64,000 bases of DNA from Paracoccus jeotgali (GTDB lineage Bacteria > Pseudomonadota > Alphaproteobacteria > Rhodobacterales > Rhodobacteraceae): contig NZ_CP025583.1 of NCBI RefSeq assembly GCF_002865605.1, positions 476,501-540,500 on the forward strand, written 5' to 3'. Under the pieces are notes generated by a model that made no database searches, was not told the DNA's origin, and saw nothing but the letters and a program-made list of their open reading frames with translations. Positions 13,483 to 22,861 of the stretch are shown here, piece by piece. Both the position numbers and the translations under genes were made by a program. Each line of letters begins with the position of its first letter. Within the stretch, counting starts at the first letter, position 1.

Positions 13483-15423
13483 ATGGGCGCGGATTGGCGC
13501 GGAATCGAGCCATGGGAGCCGGAGGAATCGGTCGGAAAGCTGTGGCATGCCTATGCCAGCCGGCTGGACGCGCCCCCGGACTATCCCGAGGCCGAGGTGA
13601 TGCTGAACGACGTCTCGGCTCGTCTGGCGGTGCTGTTTCGCGGGCTGGGCGGTGATCACGCGGTCGAACTGCGTCCCGCCGCCGACCGCGTCAGCCGCCA
13701 CCGGATCAGTTGGCGCCGCCGTCTGGGAACCGACGCCGAGGCGCTGCCCCGCGCCAGCTTCGACGGCGAGGCGCTACGCCTGCCGCTGCGGCTGGCGGTG
13801 TTTCCGACCCAGCAGGCCAACGCCGCACTTTACCTGTGGCTGGCGGCCGCTGCCGCCCATGCCACGCTGCCCGCCCATCAGACCGACCCGCTGCGCGCCG
13901 ATCTGGCGCGGCTGCAATTCGCCCGTGACGTGGTCGCGGCGACGCTGACCCAGGCGCCGGGGCTGCGCGGGCTTTATACCGACCTCGCCGCCGTGGTCCT
14001 GTCGCAACGCCCGGTCGCCCGGTTGCAGGGCGACGAGGCCGCGATCGAGGAGCTGGTTCGCCGCGAGTTGGGCGCCGACGATCCGCTGTCGGCCCGCGCG
14101 CAGGAATTGCTGGCGGCGCTGAACGGCCGGGCCGAGGACCTGCGCGCCGGCCGCGACTATCGCCCCTTTCGGCCCGTCGTGCTGTGGCCGGAACTCGAGA
14201 CGCTGTCGGCCTCGGACGCGATGCGCGTCGAAAGCCGCGATGCCGAGGGCACGCCCGAGGAAAGCCATAACGACAGGACCATCCGCGCCCGGCGTCGCAA
14301 CAGCGACCAAGCCTCGCGCAAGGACAGCCTGATCCTGCACAAGTTCGAGGCGATCCTGAGCTGGGCCGAGTTCCTGAACCTCAACCGCCGGGTCGAGGAT
14401 GATGACGAGGATGACGCCAAGAAGGCGCTCGACGATCAGGACGAGCTGGGTCTGGGCCAGATCAGCAAGGCCCCCGCGACGCGGCTGAAACTGCATCTCG
14501 ACCTCGCGCCCGAGGATGCCGACCGCGAGGCCTTGGCGGGGAAATTCACCTATCCCGAATGGGACGCCCGCCGGGGCGTCTATCTGCCCGATCACGTCCG
14601 CGTTCTGGCAAACCCCGCCGAAGAGGCCGCCGAGGCGTCGTTTCTGGACGATCCCGCCGCGCAGGCCCGCATCCGTGCCGTCCGCCGGCAGTTCGAGGCG
14701 CTGCGGCCGGGCCGGGTCGTCACCACCGGGCATCAGGACGGTGATGAGCTCGACGACGATCTGGCGCTGCGCTCGCATACCGACATTCGCGCCACCGGGC
14801 AGGGCAGCGACCGCATCTGGAAGCAGTCGCGGCCGGTGGCGCGCGATCTGGCGGTGTCGATCCTGCTCGACGTCTCGCGCTCGACCGAAAGCGCCGTGAC
14901 CGGGCGTGCGGTCATCGACATCGAACGCGAGGCGCTGACCGCGCTGTCCTGGGGGCTGGACGCCTGCGGCGATGATTTCGCGATTCAGGCGTTCTCGTCG
15001 CTGAAGCGCGACCGGGTCTTTGTCACCGACTGCAAGGCGTTCGACGAACCGATGAGTGCGGCGATCGAGCGCCGCCTCGCCTCGCTGCGGCCGCAATTCT
15101 ATACCCGCCTCGGCGCCGGCATCCGCCACGCGACGGTGGGACTGACGAAACAGGCCCGCAGGCGGCGGCTGCTGCTGATCCTGACCGACGGCAAGCCCAA
15201 CGATCTGGACCATTACGAAGGCCGCCACGGCATCGAGGACAGCGCCCGCGCCGTGCGCGAGGCGCGCCGGGCCGGGCATTCGGTCTTTGGCATCACCGTG
15301 GACCGCGACGGCAAAAGCTGGTTTCCGCGCATCTTCGGGCAGGGCGGCTATGCGCTGATTCCGCATCCCGACCGGCTGACCGCAGCGCTGCCGCAGATCT
15401 ATCGCGAGTTGGTCGGCGCATGA
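13483..15423 (+). CDS. norD: NorD, von Willebrand factor A domain protein
   Basis: A 646-residue cytoplasmic partner of NorQ, needed to activate nitric oxide reductase. The C-terminal third holds a VWA domain with the metal site ILLDVSRSTES (DxSxS) and the later LLILTDGKPND. A central acidic run (DDDEDDAKK) is typical of NorD. I chose the ATG at 13483 because GGAAAGGG sits at good spacing before it; an in-frame ATG at 13459 would add 8 residues. The stop overlaps norE by ATGA. Confidence 0.94.
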   Translation: MGADWRGIEPWEPEESVGKLWHAYASRLDAPPDYPEAEVMLNDVSARLAVLFRGLGGDHAVELRPAADRVSRHRISWRRRLGTDAEALPRASFDGEALRLPLRLAVFPTQQANAALYLWLAAAAAHATLPAHQTDPLRADLARLQFARDVVAATLTQAPGLRGLYTDLAAVVLSQRPVARLQGDEAAIEELVRRELGADDPLSARAQELLAALNGRAEDLRAGRDYRPFRPVVLWPELETLSASDAMRVESRDAEGTPEESHNDRTIRARRRNSDQASRKDSLILHKFEAILSWAEFLNLNRRVEDDDEDDAKKALDDQDELGLGQISKAPATRLKLHLDLAPEDADREALAGKFTYPEWDARRGVYLPDHVRVLANPAEEAAEASFLDDPAAQARIRAVRRQFEALRPGRVVTTGHQDGDELDDDLALRSHTDIRATGQGSDRIWKQSRPVARDLAVSILLDVSRSTESAVTGRAVIDIEREALTALSWGLDACGDDFAIQAFSSLKRDRVFVTDCKAFDEPMSAAIERRLASLRPQFYTRLGAGIRHATVGLTKQARRRRLLLILTDGKPNDLDHYEGRHGIEDSARAVREARRAGHSVFGITVDRDGKSWFPRIFGQGGYALIPHPDRLTAALPQIYRELVGA

Positions 15424-15992
15424 CCGAGGAACGGCACATCCCCACGCGCCCCGTCTCGGGCTTCCGGCAACTGCCGGGAGAGCTGATCATGTGGGTGCTG
15501 ATCCTCAGCGAGATCGCGGTGTTCAGCGCCTGTCTGCTGGTGTTTCTGGTGCTGCGCCTGACCGATCCCGTTACCTTCGCCACCTCGCAGGACCAGTTGC
15601 ACCGGCTGTCGGCGGGGATCAACACCGCCGTTCTGGTGACCTCGGGCTATGCCGCCGCCCGGGCGCTGGCGCTGGTCCGCGATGGGGCCGCCTCGCGCGC
15701 GCGGCTGTGGCTGCTGGGCGCGGCGGGGCTTGGCGTCGTTTTTCTCGCGCTGAAGACGGTGGAATATGCCGATGCCGTCAGCCAAGGCATCGGCGTTGAT
15801 ACCAACAGCTTCTTCACGTTTTACTATCTGCTGACCGGCTTTCACGCCGCGCATGTGGTGGCCGGGGTGATCATCCTGATCCTGGTCGCGATCCGGCCCC
15901 AGCCCGAGCCGGTGCAGGCCGGTTCGCAATTCTGGCACATGGTCGATCTGGTCTGGGTGCTGCTGTTCCCGATCATCTACCTGCTGCAATAG
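15420..15992 (+). CDS. norE: NorE, cytochrome c oxidase subunit III-like
   Basis: A 190-residue membrane protein with five hydrophobic segments and COX3 signatures (MWVLILSEIAVFSACLLVF, FYYLLTGFHAAHVVAG, FWHMVDLVWVLLFPIIYLL). NorE is found with many cNORs and supports full activity in Paracoccus, though it is not a catalytic subunit. The coupling with norD (ATGA) and the 9-base gap to norF put it firmly in the nor operon. Confidence 0.93.
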   Translation: MTEERHIPTRPVSGFRQLPGELIMWVLILSEIAVFSACLLVFLVLRLTDPVTFATSQDQLHRLSAGINTAVLVTSGYAAARALALVRDGAASRARLWLLGAAGLGVVFLALKTVEYADAVSQGIGVDTNSFFTFYYLLTGFHAAHVVAGVIILILVAIRPQPEPVQAGSQFWHMVDLVWVLLFPIIYLLQ

Positions 15993-16001
15993 GGGACCGT
16001 C

Positions 16002-16319
16002 ATGCTGGAACGCGCCTGGATTTCGCTGATCGCCCTGAGCCTGCTGGCCACCGCCGTCGCGCTGTCGCAACACCTGCTGCCGGGTTCGGTGCAAAGTGTC
16101 GCCGGCGTGGTGGTGCTGGTCCTCGCGCTGATCAAGGCGCGGATCATCCTGTCCGATTACCTGGAACTGGCCGAGGCGCCGGACGTGCTGCGCAGCTTCA
16201 CGGTCGGGCTGTCGATGTTCCTGATCGCCGCCAGCGTGCTGTATGTGCTGGCGATACTGGTGCAGCCGTCACCGGACCCAGGGCTGGCCCTTGTCCTGAT
16301 TGGCGAGGTCGCGGAGTAG
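16002..16319 (+). CDS. norF: NorF, small subunit IV-like membrane protein
   Basis: A 105-residue protein with three hydrophobic segments and the KARIILSDYLELAEAP motif of the prokaryotic cytochrome c oxidase subunit IV/NorF family. It is the last gene of norCBQDEF and, as in Paracoccus, is an accessory factor of NO reduction. Its last 51 bases overlap the 3' end of nnr on the other strand. No terminator separates the two convergent genes. Confidence 0.9.
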   Translation: MLERAWISLIALSLLATAVALSQHLLPGSVQSVAGVVVLVLALIKARIILSDYLELAEAPDVLRSFTVGLSMFLIAASVLYVLAILVQPSPDPGLALVLIGEVAE

Positions 16320-16973
16320 CTCGAGATCGTCGATGGTGGCGTGGTTGCCCTCGATCCGCACGCCGTGGTCGCGCAGCTTGGCAAAGGCGCGCGACAGGCT
16401 TTCGGGCTGGATGCCCAGATGGCCCGCGATCAGCGTCTTGTTATAGGGCAGGGGCAGGCGGTTGTGATTGGGCTGCCCCTCGGCCAGATCGACCAGAAAT
16501 TCGGCCAGACGCTGCACACCCGACCGCGCCTTCAACTGCTCGACCTGCTCGATCAGCGCATGCAGGTGAACTTGCGTGGCGGCAAGCAGGTTCAGGCCCA
16601 GTTCGGGGTTCTCGATGATCTGGCGGCGGATGCGCTTGCCGTCGATCTGGATCAGCGTGCAGTCGCTGATCGCCTCGGCCGAGACGGGATAGGGCTGGTC
16701 GCGCAGCGCCACCGCCTCGCCAAAGCTGCGGTTGCGCTTGAGGATCGCCACCACCGCCTCCGCCCCGCTGGTCGAGATGCGGTAGAGCTTCACCCAGCCT
16801 TCCACGATCAGAAAGATCGCATAAGCCGGTTCGCCCTGCAGAAAGATCGTCTCGCCGCTGCTGAAGCTGCGCTGCACGCTGTTGGCCATCAGGTTTTCCA
16901 GCACCGGTGCGGGCAGTTGGCTGAGCATGGCTGAAGCCTGAGCGGCTTCGACGGACTTGGAATTCATGTTCAC
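16269..16973 (-). CDS. nnr: CRP/FNR-family NO-responsive regulator Nnr
   Basis: A 234-residue CRP/FNR transcription factor. A cyclic-nucleotide-binding-like beta barrel (about 20-140) is followed by a dimer helix and a C-terminal winged helix-turn-helix with the recognition helix in GHLGIQPESLSRAFAKL (E-x2-SR, the FNR-type DNA-reading residues). There is no cysteine in the protein, so it cannot hold an FNR 4Fe-4S cluster; this fits the NnrR/DNR class, which senses NO, probably through haem. The start is a GTG at 16973 with GGAAG nine bases upstream; an ATG at 16967 is an alternative. It lies beside the nir and nor genes whose promoters carry matching boxes. Confidence 0.9.
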   Translation of the reverse strand: MNMNSKSVEAAQASAMLSQLPAPVLENLMANSVQRSFSSGETIFLQGEPAYAIFLIVEGWVKLYRISTSGAEAVVAILKRNRSFGEAVALRDQPYPVSAEAISDCTLIQIDGKRIRRQIIENPELGLNLLAATQVHLHALIEQVEQLKARSGVQRLAEFLVDLAEGQPNHNRLPLPYNKTLIAGHLGIQPESLSRAFAKLRDHGVRIEGNHATIDDLELLRDLANQDKGQPWVR

Positions 16974-17021
16974 GTCAAAAAACTTCCGGAAATGGACTTT
17001 GGTCGGCGGGAAAAGGCGGGA

Positions 17022-17375
17022 TCAGGGCAGGACGCGCTGCGAGGACCGGACGCAATAGACCGCCGGGCTGGCCTCGGGCGCGGGGGTGCAGTCGGCGGGC
17101 GCGTCCAGCGGCGCGACGTCAAAGCCGGTCTCGCCCACCTCGACCCGGTACAGGAAGGTCGCGGCCTCGGGCGGGACGCCGTGGATATAGGGCGTCAGCC
17201 GCAGCCCGGTCTGGCCGCAGCGCGAGACGACCGCCTCGGACCCCTGCGCCTCGAGGATCTGGCCGACCACCTCGCGCTGTGATTCGCAGGCCTCTGCGGT
17301 TTCCATGGGCGACATGGTCATGCGGATGTCGCCATCGGCAAGCGCGGTCAGCAAAAGCAGGGCGTGAAAAGACAT
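17022..17375 (-). CDS. Small exported protein of unknown function
   Basis: A 117-residue protein with a short hydrophobic N-terminus (MSFHALLLLTALADG) that looks like a signal peptide, and four cysteines that could form disulfides in the periplasm. No family recognised. It lies just upstream of nnr on the same strand, separated by 48 bases, but there is no sign that it takes part in denitrification. Confidence 0.6.
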   Translation of the reverse strand: MSFHALLLLTALADGDIRMTMSPMETAEACESQREVVGQILEAQGSEAVVSRCGQTGLRLTPYIHGVPPEAATFLYRVEVGETGFDVAPLDAPADCTPAPEASPAVYCVRSSQRVLP

Positions 17376-17628
17376 ATGAAATCCCGGGCTGGCTAATCTG
17401 GCGGTCAGGAAACGGCGTTCAACTCATCTGTCGATGGTAACCATTTGTTTCTGCTTTACCACAAAGCAAGCCGGAATGGACATGCCCCAGTTGCCGCAGT
17501 GCCGCGAGGCGGGGCGCAGGCGCACCGCGACAGGGCTTGCGTTGCGCCGCCAGAGGCCGGAATATCGGGGCGATTTCGACAATGGGGCCGCCATGGTCGC
17601 GACGCGGGCGGCGTGAAGGGGATGCAGG

Positions 17629-18726
17629 ATGAACAGGGTTTCGCAGACAAGTTTCGCCGTGACGCCGGCAGAGGCGTTGGTCGGGATCAATGACCGCGCG
17701 GCGATGCTGTCGCAACCGGGGTTCGGCAAGTATCTGACCGACCACATGGTGACGATCCGCTATTCGGCCGACAAGGGTTGGCATGATGCGGCGCTGACGG
17801 CGCGTCACGACCTGTCGCTGAACCCGGCGACGATGGTGCTGCATTACGCCGGCGAGATCTTCGAGGGGCTGAAGGCCTATCGCCACCCCGATGGCGGCGC
17901 GGCGCTGTTCCGGCCCGACGCCAACGCCCGCCGCTTCAACGCCTCGGCCAAGCGTCTGGCCATGGCCGAACTGCCCGAGGATATGTTCGTGGACGCCGTG
18001 GCCGAACTGGCCATCCTCGACCGCGAATGGATCCCGTCCGAGGGCGAGGGGTCGCTGTATTTGCGCCCCTTCATGATCGGGACCGAGGTCGCGATCGGGA
18101 ACCACCCCTCGGACAGCTTCCTGTTTTCGGTGATCGCCTCGCCGGTCGGGTCCTATTTCAAGGGCGGCGTGGCGGGCGTGTCGGTCTGGGTGTCCGACAA
18201 CTACACCCGCGCCGCACCCGGCGGGACTGGTGCGGCGAAATGCGGCGGCAATTATGCGGCGGCGCTGGCCGCGCAGGCCGACGCGGCGCGGCAGGGTTGC
18301 GAGCAGGTGGTGTTCCTCGACGCGGTCGAGCGGCGCTGGATCGAGGAACTGGCGGGGATGAACGTGTTCTTCGTCTTTGACGATGGCAGCCTGCAGACCC
18401 CGCCGCTGACCGGCACCATCCTGCCCGGCATCACCCGCGATTCGCTGATCCGTCTGGCCCGCGACAAGGGCATGACCGTGCGCGAGGAACCCTATGCCAT
18501 CGACCAGTGGCGCGACGATCTGGCCTCGGGCCGGCTGGTCGAGGTGTTCGCCTGCGGGACCGCTGCCGTTGTGGCGCCGATCTCGCAGATCAAGGGGAAC
18601 GGCTTTGACCTGACCATCGGCGATGGCGGGCTGGGGCCGGTGACGGCCGATCTGCGCAAGACGCTGACCGATATCCAGTTCGGCCGCGCCGAAGGGCCAG
18701 AGGGCTGGGTGCACCGCCTGTTCTGA
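17629..18726 (+). CDS. ilvE: Branched-chain amino acid aminotransferase
   Basis: A 365-residue fold-type IV PLP enzyme that swaps the amino group between glutamate and the keto acids of leucine, isoleucine and valine. PLP would attach to Lys204 in GTGAAKCGGNYA; HYAGEIFEGLKAY and the C-terminal VFACGTAAVVAPI are family marks. The length is that of the longer BCAT class seen in alphaproteobacteria. AAGGGG precedes the ATG. The 253 bases upstream hold no gene I can support and no attenuator-like leader peptide. Confidence 0.93.
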   Translation: MNRVSQTSFAVTPAEALVGINDRAAMLSQPGFGKYLTDHMVTIRYSADKGWHDAALTARHDLSLNPATMVLHYAGEIFEGLKAYRHPDGGAALFRPDANARRFNASAKRLAMAELPEDMFVDAVAELAILDREWIPSEGEGSLYLRPFMIGTEVAIGNHPSDSFLFSVIASPVGSYFKGGVAGVSVWVSDNYTRAAPGGTGAAKCGGNYAAALAAQADAARQGCEQVVFLDAVERRWIEELAGMNVFFVFDDGSLQTPPLTGTILPGITRDSLIRLARDKGMTVREEPYAIDQWRDDLASGRLVEVFACGTAAVVAPISQIKGNGFDLTIGDGGLGPVTADLRKTLTDIQFGRAEGPEGWVHRLF

Positions 18727-18738
18727 CGTGACCCCGGC

Positions 18739-19176
18739 CTAGACCACCAGCACCGGCATCGGCGCGATGCCGGTGACCTTGTGGCTGACCGAACCGAGCA
18801 GGTAGTTCTCGGCCGAGCCGACCCCGCGCGCGCCGACCACGATCAGATCCAGCCCATGCTTGCGGGCAAAGGCCACGATGGTCCGCGCCGGCGGGCCGCT
18901 TTTGATGAAGGCCCGCACCTTCTCGACCCCTTGCTGCTGCGCGTGGCGCTTGGCGCGGTCGGCGGCCTCGCGCGCGGCGCCGCGCATGACATCGTCCAGC
19001 CGCTCGGGGTCGCTGGCGCGGACCATGGACAGCGACGCCTCGAGCATCGAGTGGCGGCGATAGACGGTCAGCACGTTCAGCGACGCATCGCTGAGCTTGG
19101 CCAGCTGAATCGCCTTGTCCAGCGCCCGCTCGGCCCCCGTCGATCCGTCATAGCCCACAAGAATATTGTCGAACAT
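18739..19176 (-). CDS. Universal stress protein, TRAP-associated
   Basis: A 145-residue UspA-family protein with the ATP-binding pattern G-x2-G-x9-G-S (VGARGVGSAENYLLGSVS). It starts 9 bases after the TRAP large permease gene on the same strand, so it is the last gene of that operon. In Halomonas the equivalent protein TeaD controls the ectoine TRAP carrier TeaABC, so a regulatory role on this transporter is likely. That is inference from the gene order. Confidence 0.9.
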   Translation of the reverse strand: MFDNILVGYDGSTGAERALDKAIQLAKLSDASLNVLTVYRRHSMLEASLSMVRASDPERLDDVMRGAAREAADRAKRHAQQQGVEKVRAFIKSGPPARTIVAFARKHGLDLIVVGARGVGSAENYLLGSVSHKVTGIAPMPVLVV

Positions 19177-19185
19177 CAGCCCCTC

Positions 19186-20472
19186 TTACCGGTTGAAGAA
19201 CAGGTCGCGCAGGAACAGGGCGATCTGCGGGAAGAAGATCAGCGCCACCGCCACCGCCAGCAGGATCGCGATGAAGGGCGGCGTGCCGCGGATCACCTCG
19301 ACATAGGGCCGCTTGAAGACCGCAATCGCCGTGAAGATGTCGCAGCCAAAGGGCGGCGTGGCCGAGCCTATGGCCACCTGCAGGGTGATGATCGTGCCGA
19401 CCAGCACCGGGTCCAGCCCCGTCGCGTCCACGACCGGCGCAAAGATCGGCACAAGGATCAGGATGACCACGATCGGGTCCACGAACATGCAGCCGACGAA
19501 GAACGCGACCGAGATGGTGAACAGCACCCCGTAACCGCCCATCTGGTCGATGCCGATGGCGGCCAGCACCTGCTGCGGGATCTGTGCAAAGCTGATGACA
19601 TAGGAAAACGCCGCGCCCGCGCCGACGAGGATGAAGACCACCGCCGTGATCAGCCCGGTCGATTTGGCGGTCGCATACAGCGCCTTGAGGTTCATCTCGC
19701 GGAAGATCACCATCTCGAGGATCAGCGCGTAAAGCACGCAGGCCGCCGCCGCCTCGGTCGGCGAGAAGATCCCGCCATAGATGCCGCCGACGATGATGAC
19801 CGGAAAGCCCAGGGGCCATAGCGCGCGGCGCAGCGCACGCCCCCGCTCGCGCCAGCTGGCGCGGTCCTCGGTCGGGACCTTGTTCCGCACCGCATAGATA
19901 TAGCTGTAGATCGAGAACAGCAGCAGGATCAGCAGCCCCGGCCCGATCCCGGCGATGAACAGTTCTGAAATCGAGGTGCCAGACACGACGCCATAGATGA
20001 TCATCCCGATCGAGGGCGGGATCAGGAACGCGATGTCCGACGAGTTGATGATCAGCGCCAGGCTGAAGCTGTCGGAATACCCGGCCTTGAGCAGGCGCGG
20101 CCGCAGCGGCCCGCCCACCGCGACCACGGTCGCCTGTGTCGAGCCCGACACCGCCCCGAACAGCGTGCAGGCCGAGGCGGTGGCGACCGCCAGCCCGCCT
20201 TTCAGATGCCCGACAAAGGCCATGACCAGATCGATCAGCCGCCCCGCCGACTGCCCCCGCGACATCAGATCGGCGGCAAAGATGAACATCGGCACCGCGA
20301 TCAGGCTGGCGGGACGGATGCCGGCCAGGATCTGCTGGACCATCGTGTCAAGCTGGCCGAAGCCCCCGAACAGCGTGACAAAGCCGATCAGCGACCCGGC
20401 CAGCAGCGGGATCATCATGGGAAAGCCGAGCAGAAGCAGGACGATCATCACGCCGAAAATGGATAGGGCCAT
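19186..20472 (-). CDS. TRAP transporter large permease (DctM type)
   Basis: A 428-residue membrane protein with about 12 segments, the channel subunit of a tripartite periplasmic (TRAP) carrier driven by sodium or proton gradients. LLLGFPMMIPLLAGS, ASACTLFGAVSGSTQAT, FLIPPSIGMIIYGVVSGTSI and PPFGCDIFTA are DctM signatures. It lies 3 bases after the small permease gene and before a uspA gene. The substrate is unknown. Confidence 0.93.
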   Translation of the reverse strand: MALSIFGVMIVLLLLGFPMMIPLLAGSLIGFVTLFGGFGQLDTMVQQILAGIRPASLIAVPMFIFAADLMSRGQSAGRLIDLVMAFVGHLKGGLAVATASACTLFGAVSGSTQATVVAVGGPLRPRLLKAGYSDSFSLALIINSSDIAFLIPPSIGMIIYGVVSGTSISELFIAGIGPGLLILLLFSIYSYIYAVRNKVPTEDRASWRERGRALRRALWPLGFPVIIVGGIYGGIFSPTEAAAACVLYALILEMVIFREMNLKALYATAKSTGLITAVVFILVGAGAAFSYVISFAQIPQQVLAAIGIDQMGGYGVLFTISVAFFVGCMFVDPIVVILILVPIFAPVVDATGLDPVLVGTIITLQVAIGSATPPFGCDIFTAIAVFKRPYVEVIRGTPPFIAILLAVAVALIFFPQIALFLRDLFFNR

Positions 20473-20475
20473 GAT

Positions 20476-21153
20476 CTAGACCTCTTCTTCGTTGCTGTCG
20501 TCATAGCCTTCCAGCGTGCTGGTCGACAGCCAGATGGCAGGGTCGATGACGTTCTTGATCGCCGTCAGCCCGTATTGCAGCCCGGTCAGGAAGAACCCGA
20601 CCGGCACCCAGACGATGATCCACCATTGCGGGATGGATAGCGCCGGCAGCAACCGACCGCGGCTGGCCTGCGCCAGCACGTAATCGACCGAATACCAGAA
20701 CAGCAGGAACATGCCGGCCGCCGTGATCGTCGCGATCAGCGTCATCAGCAGCTTGCGCGGGCGAAACGGCATGGCGTCGAAAAACGCCGACATGCGGATG
20801 TGCCGCCCGTGACGCGCCGCGTAAGAGATGCCGGCGAATGTGATCAGGATGATCAGCGCCCGGTTCAGCTCTTCGGTGAACATGATCGACGACCCGAAGA
20901 CGAACCGGCCGACGACGTTTGACACCGTATTCAGCGCCATCAGCAACACGCCGCTGGCCAGCAGCACCGCCTCGACCCTGGCGACGGCGACATCGACGAT
21001 GCCGAGGATACCGGGAAGCCCGGACCGATAGGCGGAATCGTCGATGTCGTCGTCCACGACCTGCGCCTGACTCTCGGCCTGGGCGAGCAGGTCGGGATCG
21101 AGCTCGGGGCCGGCCCGCTCGCGTGGCGGGATCAGCGGTTGCGAAGCTGCCAT
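20476..21153 (-). CDS. TRAP transporter small permease (DctQ type)
   Basis: A 225-residue protein with four hydrophobic segments in the DctQ pattern ([42 protein letters not shown]). The N-terminus carries an unusually long hydrophilic extension of about 60 residues rich in Asp and Gln, and the C-terminus ends DDSNEEEV. It works as a complex with the large permease downstream. It is separated from the binding-protein gene by a hairpin, as is common in TRAP operons. Confidence 0.9.
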   Translation of the reverse strand: MAASQPLIPPRERAGPELDPDLLAQAESQAQVVDDDIDDSAYRSGLPGILGIVDVAVARVEAVLLASGVLLMALNTVSNVVGRFVFGSSIMFTEELNRALIILITFAGISYAARHGRHIRMSAFFDAMPFRPRKLLMTLIATITAAGMFLLFWYSVDYVLAQASRGRLLPALSIPQWWIIVWVPVGFFLTGLQYGLTAIKNVIDPAIWLSTSTLEGYDDSNEEEV

Positions 21154-21240
21154 CCTGTGGCCTTTCTGCTGTGGTGCATGAGGGGACCGAACGGCACGCG
21201 GTTGGGTCGGGTTCCGTCAGGCGCGCCGTGCCGGTGGGTC

Positions 21241-21276
21241 AAAACGACAACGCCCGACCTTTGCGGCCGGGCGTTG
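21241..21276 (-). terminator. Hairpin between TRAP binding-protein and permease genes
   Basis: A 9-bp perfect stem (21248-21256 with 21268-21276), followed on the minus strand by a short TTTT run. It lies 18 bases after the dctP stop and ahead of dctQ. It probably acts as a partial terminator or 3' stabiliser giving more binding protein than permease. Confidence 0.75.
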
Positions 21277-21293
21277 CAATCGCGTTCACCGGA

Positions 21294-22418
21294 TCAGTTC
21301 GCCGGGGCGGGGGCGGCGTCCGCCGCAGGTTCCGCCGCAGCGTCCGCCGTGGCGCCGGCATCTGCCGCCGTGTCGCTGGCGGCGCTGTCGGCGGCTGCCT
21401 CGCCACCCGCCGCTTCGGCGGCGGCGTCCAGATCGGCCTTCATCTGGTCCAGTATCGTCTGCGCCTGCGGGCCGCCGATCTCGAGATAGGTCTTCTCGAC
21501 CGCCTCGCGCGTGTCCATGAAGGGCTGGCGCTGCTCGGGCGTCAGCGTGGTCACGGTCAGCGAGGGCTTGGCCGCCTTCATCTCTTCGACCGAGCGCTGG
21601 GTCAGCCCCTCTTGATAGTCGAGGATATATTCGAAGGCCACGTCGATGGCGTCCTGCACCACCTTCTGATCCTCTTCCGAGAGCCCGTCATAGAACTCCT
21701 TGTTGGCCATGACTGCGGTGGTGTAGTTGTTGTGCCCGGTGAAGGTCAGGTGGTCGGTGACCTCGTAGGCCTTCTGCGAGTTCAGGTAGAAAAGCGGGTT
21801 TTCCTGCCCCTGAATGATCCCGGTCTGCAGGCTGCCATAGATCTCGCCCGTGGGCAGCGGCGTCGGCACGGCGCCAAAGGCGCGATAGCTTTCGACCAGC
21901 AGCGGGTTGGTCATCACCCGGAACTTGACCTCGTTCAGATCCTCGGGCGAGGTGACCGGCGATTTGGTGATCATCGCCACCTCACCCTCGGGGAACATGG
22001 TCAGCAGTTCCAGCCCCTGCTCGGCATAGAGCGGCGGGAACAGCTCGTGGATGGTCTTGGAATTGCGGAAGAAAGAGTTCAGCTGCTCGCCCTCTTGCGG
22101 CAGCAGATAGGGGACGAAGAACACCTGCGCCTCGGGGATCAGCGCGCCGGTAAAGCCGGGGGACTGGTCGACGAATTGCAGGATGCCGGACTGCGCCTGC
22201 TCCATGGTGTCGGCGGATTCGCCAAGCGTGCCAAAGGGGAAAAGCTGCACCTCGTGGTCGGAATTGGCCTCGACCTCTTCCTTGAACTTCTGGGCGAAGA
22301 CACCCTGCACCTCGTCCAAAGCCTCTTCCAGCGCATAGCGCCAGGTATCGGCCATGGCGCTGCCGCTGCCGATGATCAGCGCGGCCAGGCTGGCCGCGGT
22401 CAGGTTCGTATAGGTCAT
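21294..22418 (-). CDS. TRAP transporter periplasmic binding protein (DctP type)
   Basis: A 374-residue exported substrate-binding protein with a signal peptide ending GSAMA. The core shows the family segments LFPFGTLGESADTMEQAQSG, VFFVPYLLP, DLNEVKFRVMTNPLLVESYRAFGAVPTPLPTGEIYGSLQTGIIQGQENP-like regions, here given only in part; the conserved Arg of FRVM would contact a carboxylate. I chose the ATG at 22418 because AGGAG sits just before it. Oddity: about 45 residues at the C-terminus are almost only Ala, Asp, Glu, Gly, Thr and Pro, beyond the normal end of the family. The substrate is probably an organic acid. Confidence 0.9.
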   Translation of the reverse strand: MTYTNLTAASLAALIIGSGSAMADTWRYALEEALDEVQGVFAQKFKEEVEANSDHEVQLFPFGTLGESADTMEQAQSGILQFVDQSPGFTGALIPEAQVFFVPYLLPQEGEQLNSFFRNSKTIHELFPPLYAEQGLELLTMFPEGEVAMITKSPVTSPEDLNEVKFRVMTNPLLVESYRAFGAVPTPLPTGEIYGSLQTGIIQGQENPLFYLNSQKAYEVTDHLTFTGHNNYTTAVMANKEFYDGLSEEDQKVVQDAIDVAFEYILDYQEGLTQRSVEEMKAAKPSLTVTTLTPEQRQPFMDTREAVEKTYLEIGGPQAQTILDQMKADLDAAAEAAGGEAAADSAASDTAADAGATADAAAEPAADAAPAPAN

Positions 22419-22861
22419 ATGATCTCCTGCGTCGTTGGACGGCGACATGGACCCGCCCGGCAATGAACAGTCAGATTTCTCGACGCGGACAGCACGCCCC
22501 CGTCACCCCGCGGTTCGCGTCTTGAGCGGGATAATCCATGCCGATTTATTGCATAAAACATGACAATCGATCCGGCGGCTGTCAAACGATTGGGGGAAAT
22601 TAGATTTTTAAAGCGCATTATCAGTTGTTTAGCTTAGAGCCTTGCCGCGCGCGGCGGCTCGTCAGCCTACTGCCGCTAGTGATGTGGAGACGTGGAGGCT
22701 CGTGGCGTTCGCCACGGCAAAAGCTGGCAGACTGGGATGCTAGGCAACTCGAGCCTGCAGACCGCTTCAGTATGTGGCGAAAACTTTGACGCTCAGTCGC
22801 TCTGACGACACCCATGTCCATCGGCATGAGGCGTAACGAAAATCTCTATTAACCTGAAAAG
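22419..22861 (-). other. Intergenic region before the TRAP operon and the island
   Basis: 443 bases with no gene I can support. It must hold the promoter of the TRAP operon on the minus strand. The part near 22540-22625 is visibly AT-richer than the surroundings. A 68-codon minus-strand frame at 22621-22827 has neither a ribosome-binding site nor family character. The direct repeat that bounds the island begins at its right edge. Confidence 0.5.

Noticed and set aside
22621..22827. A 68-codon minus-strand frame upstream of the TRAP operon
   Set aside because: No ribosome-binding site, no family resemblance, and it lies in a likely promoter region.
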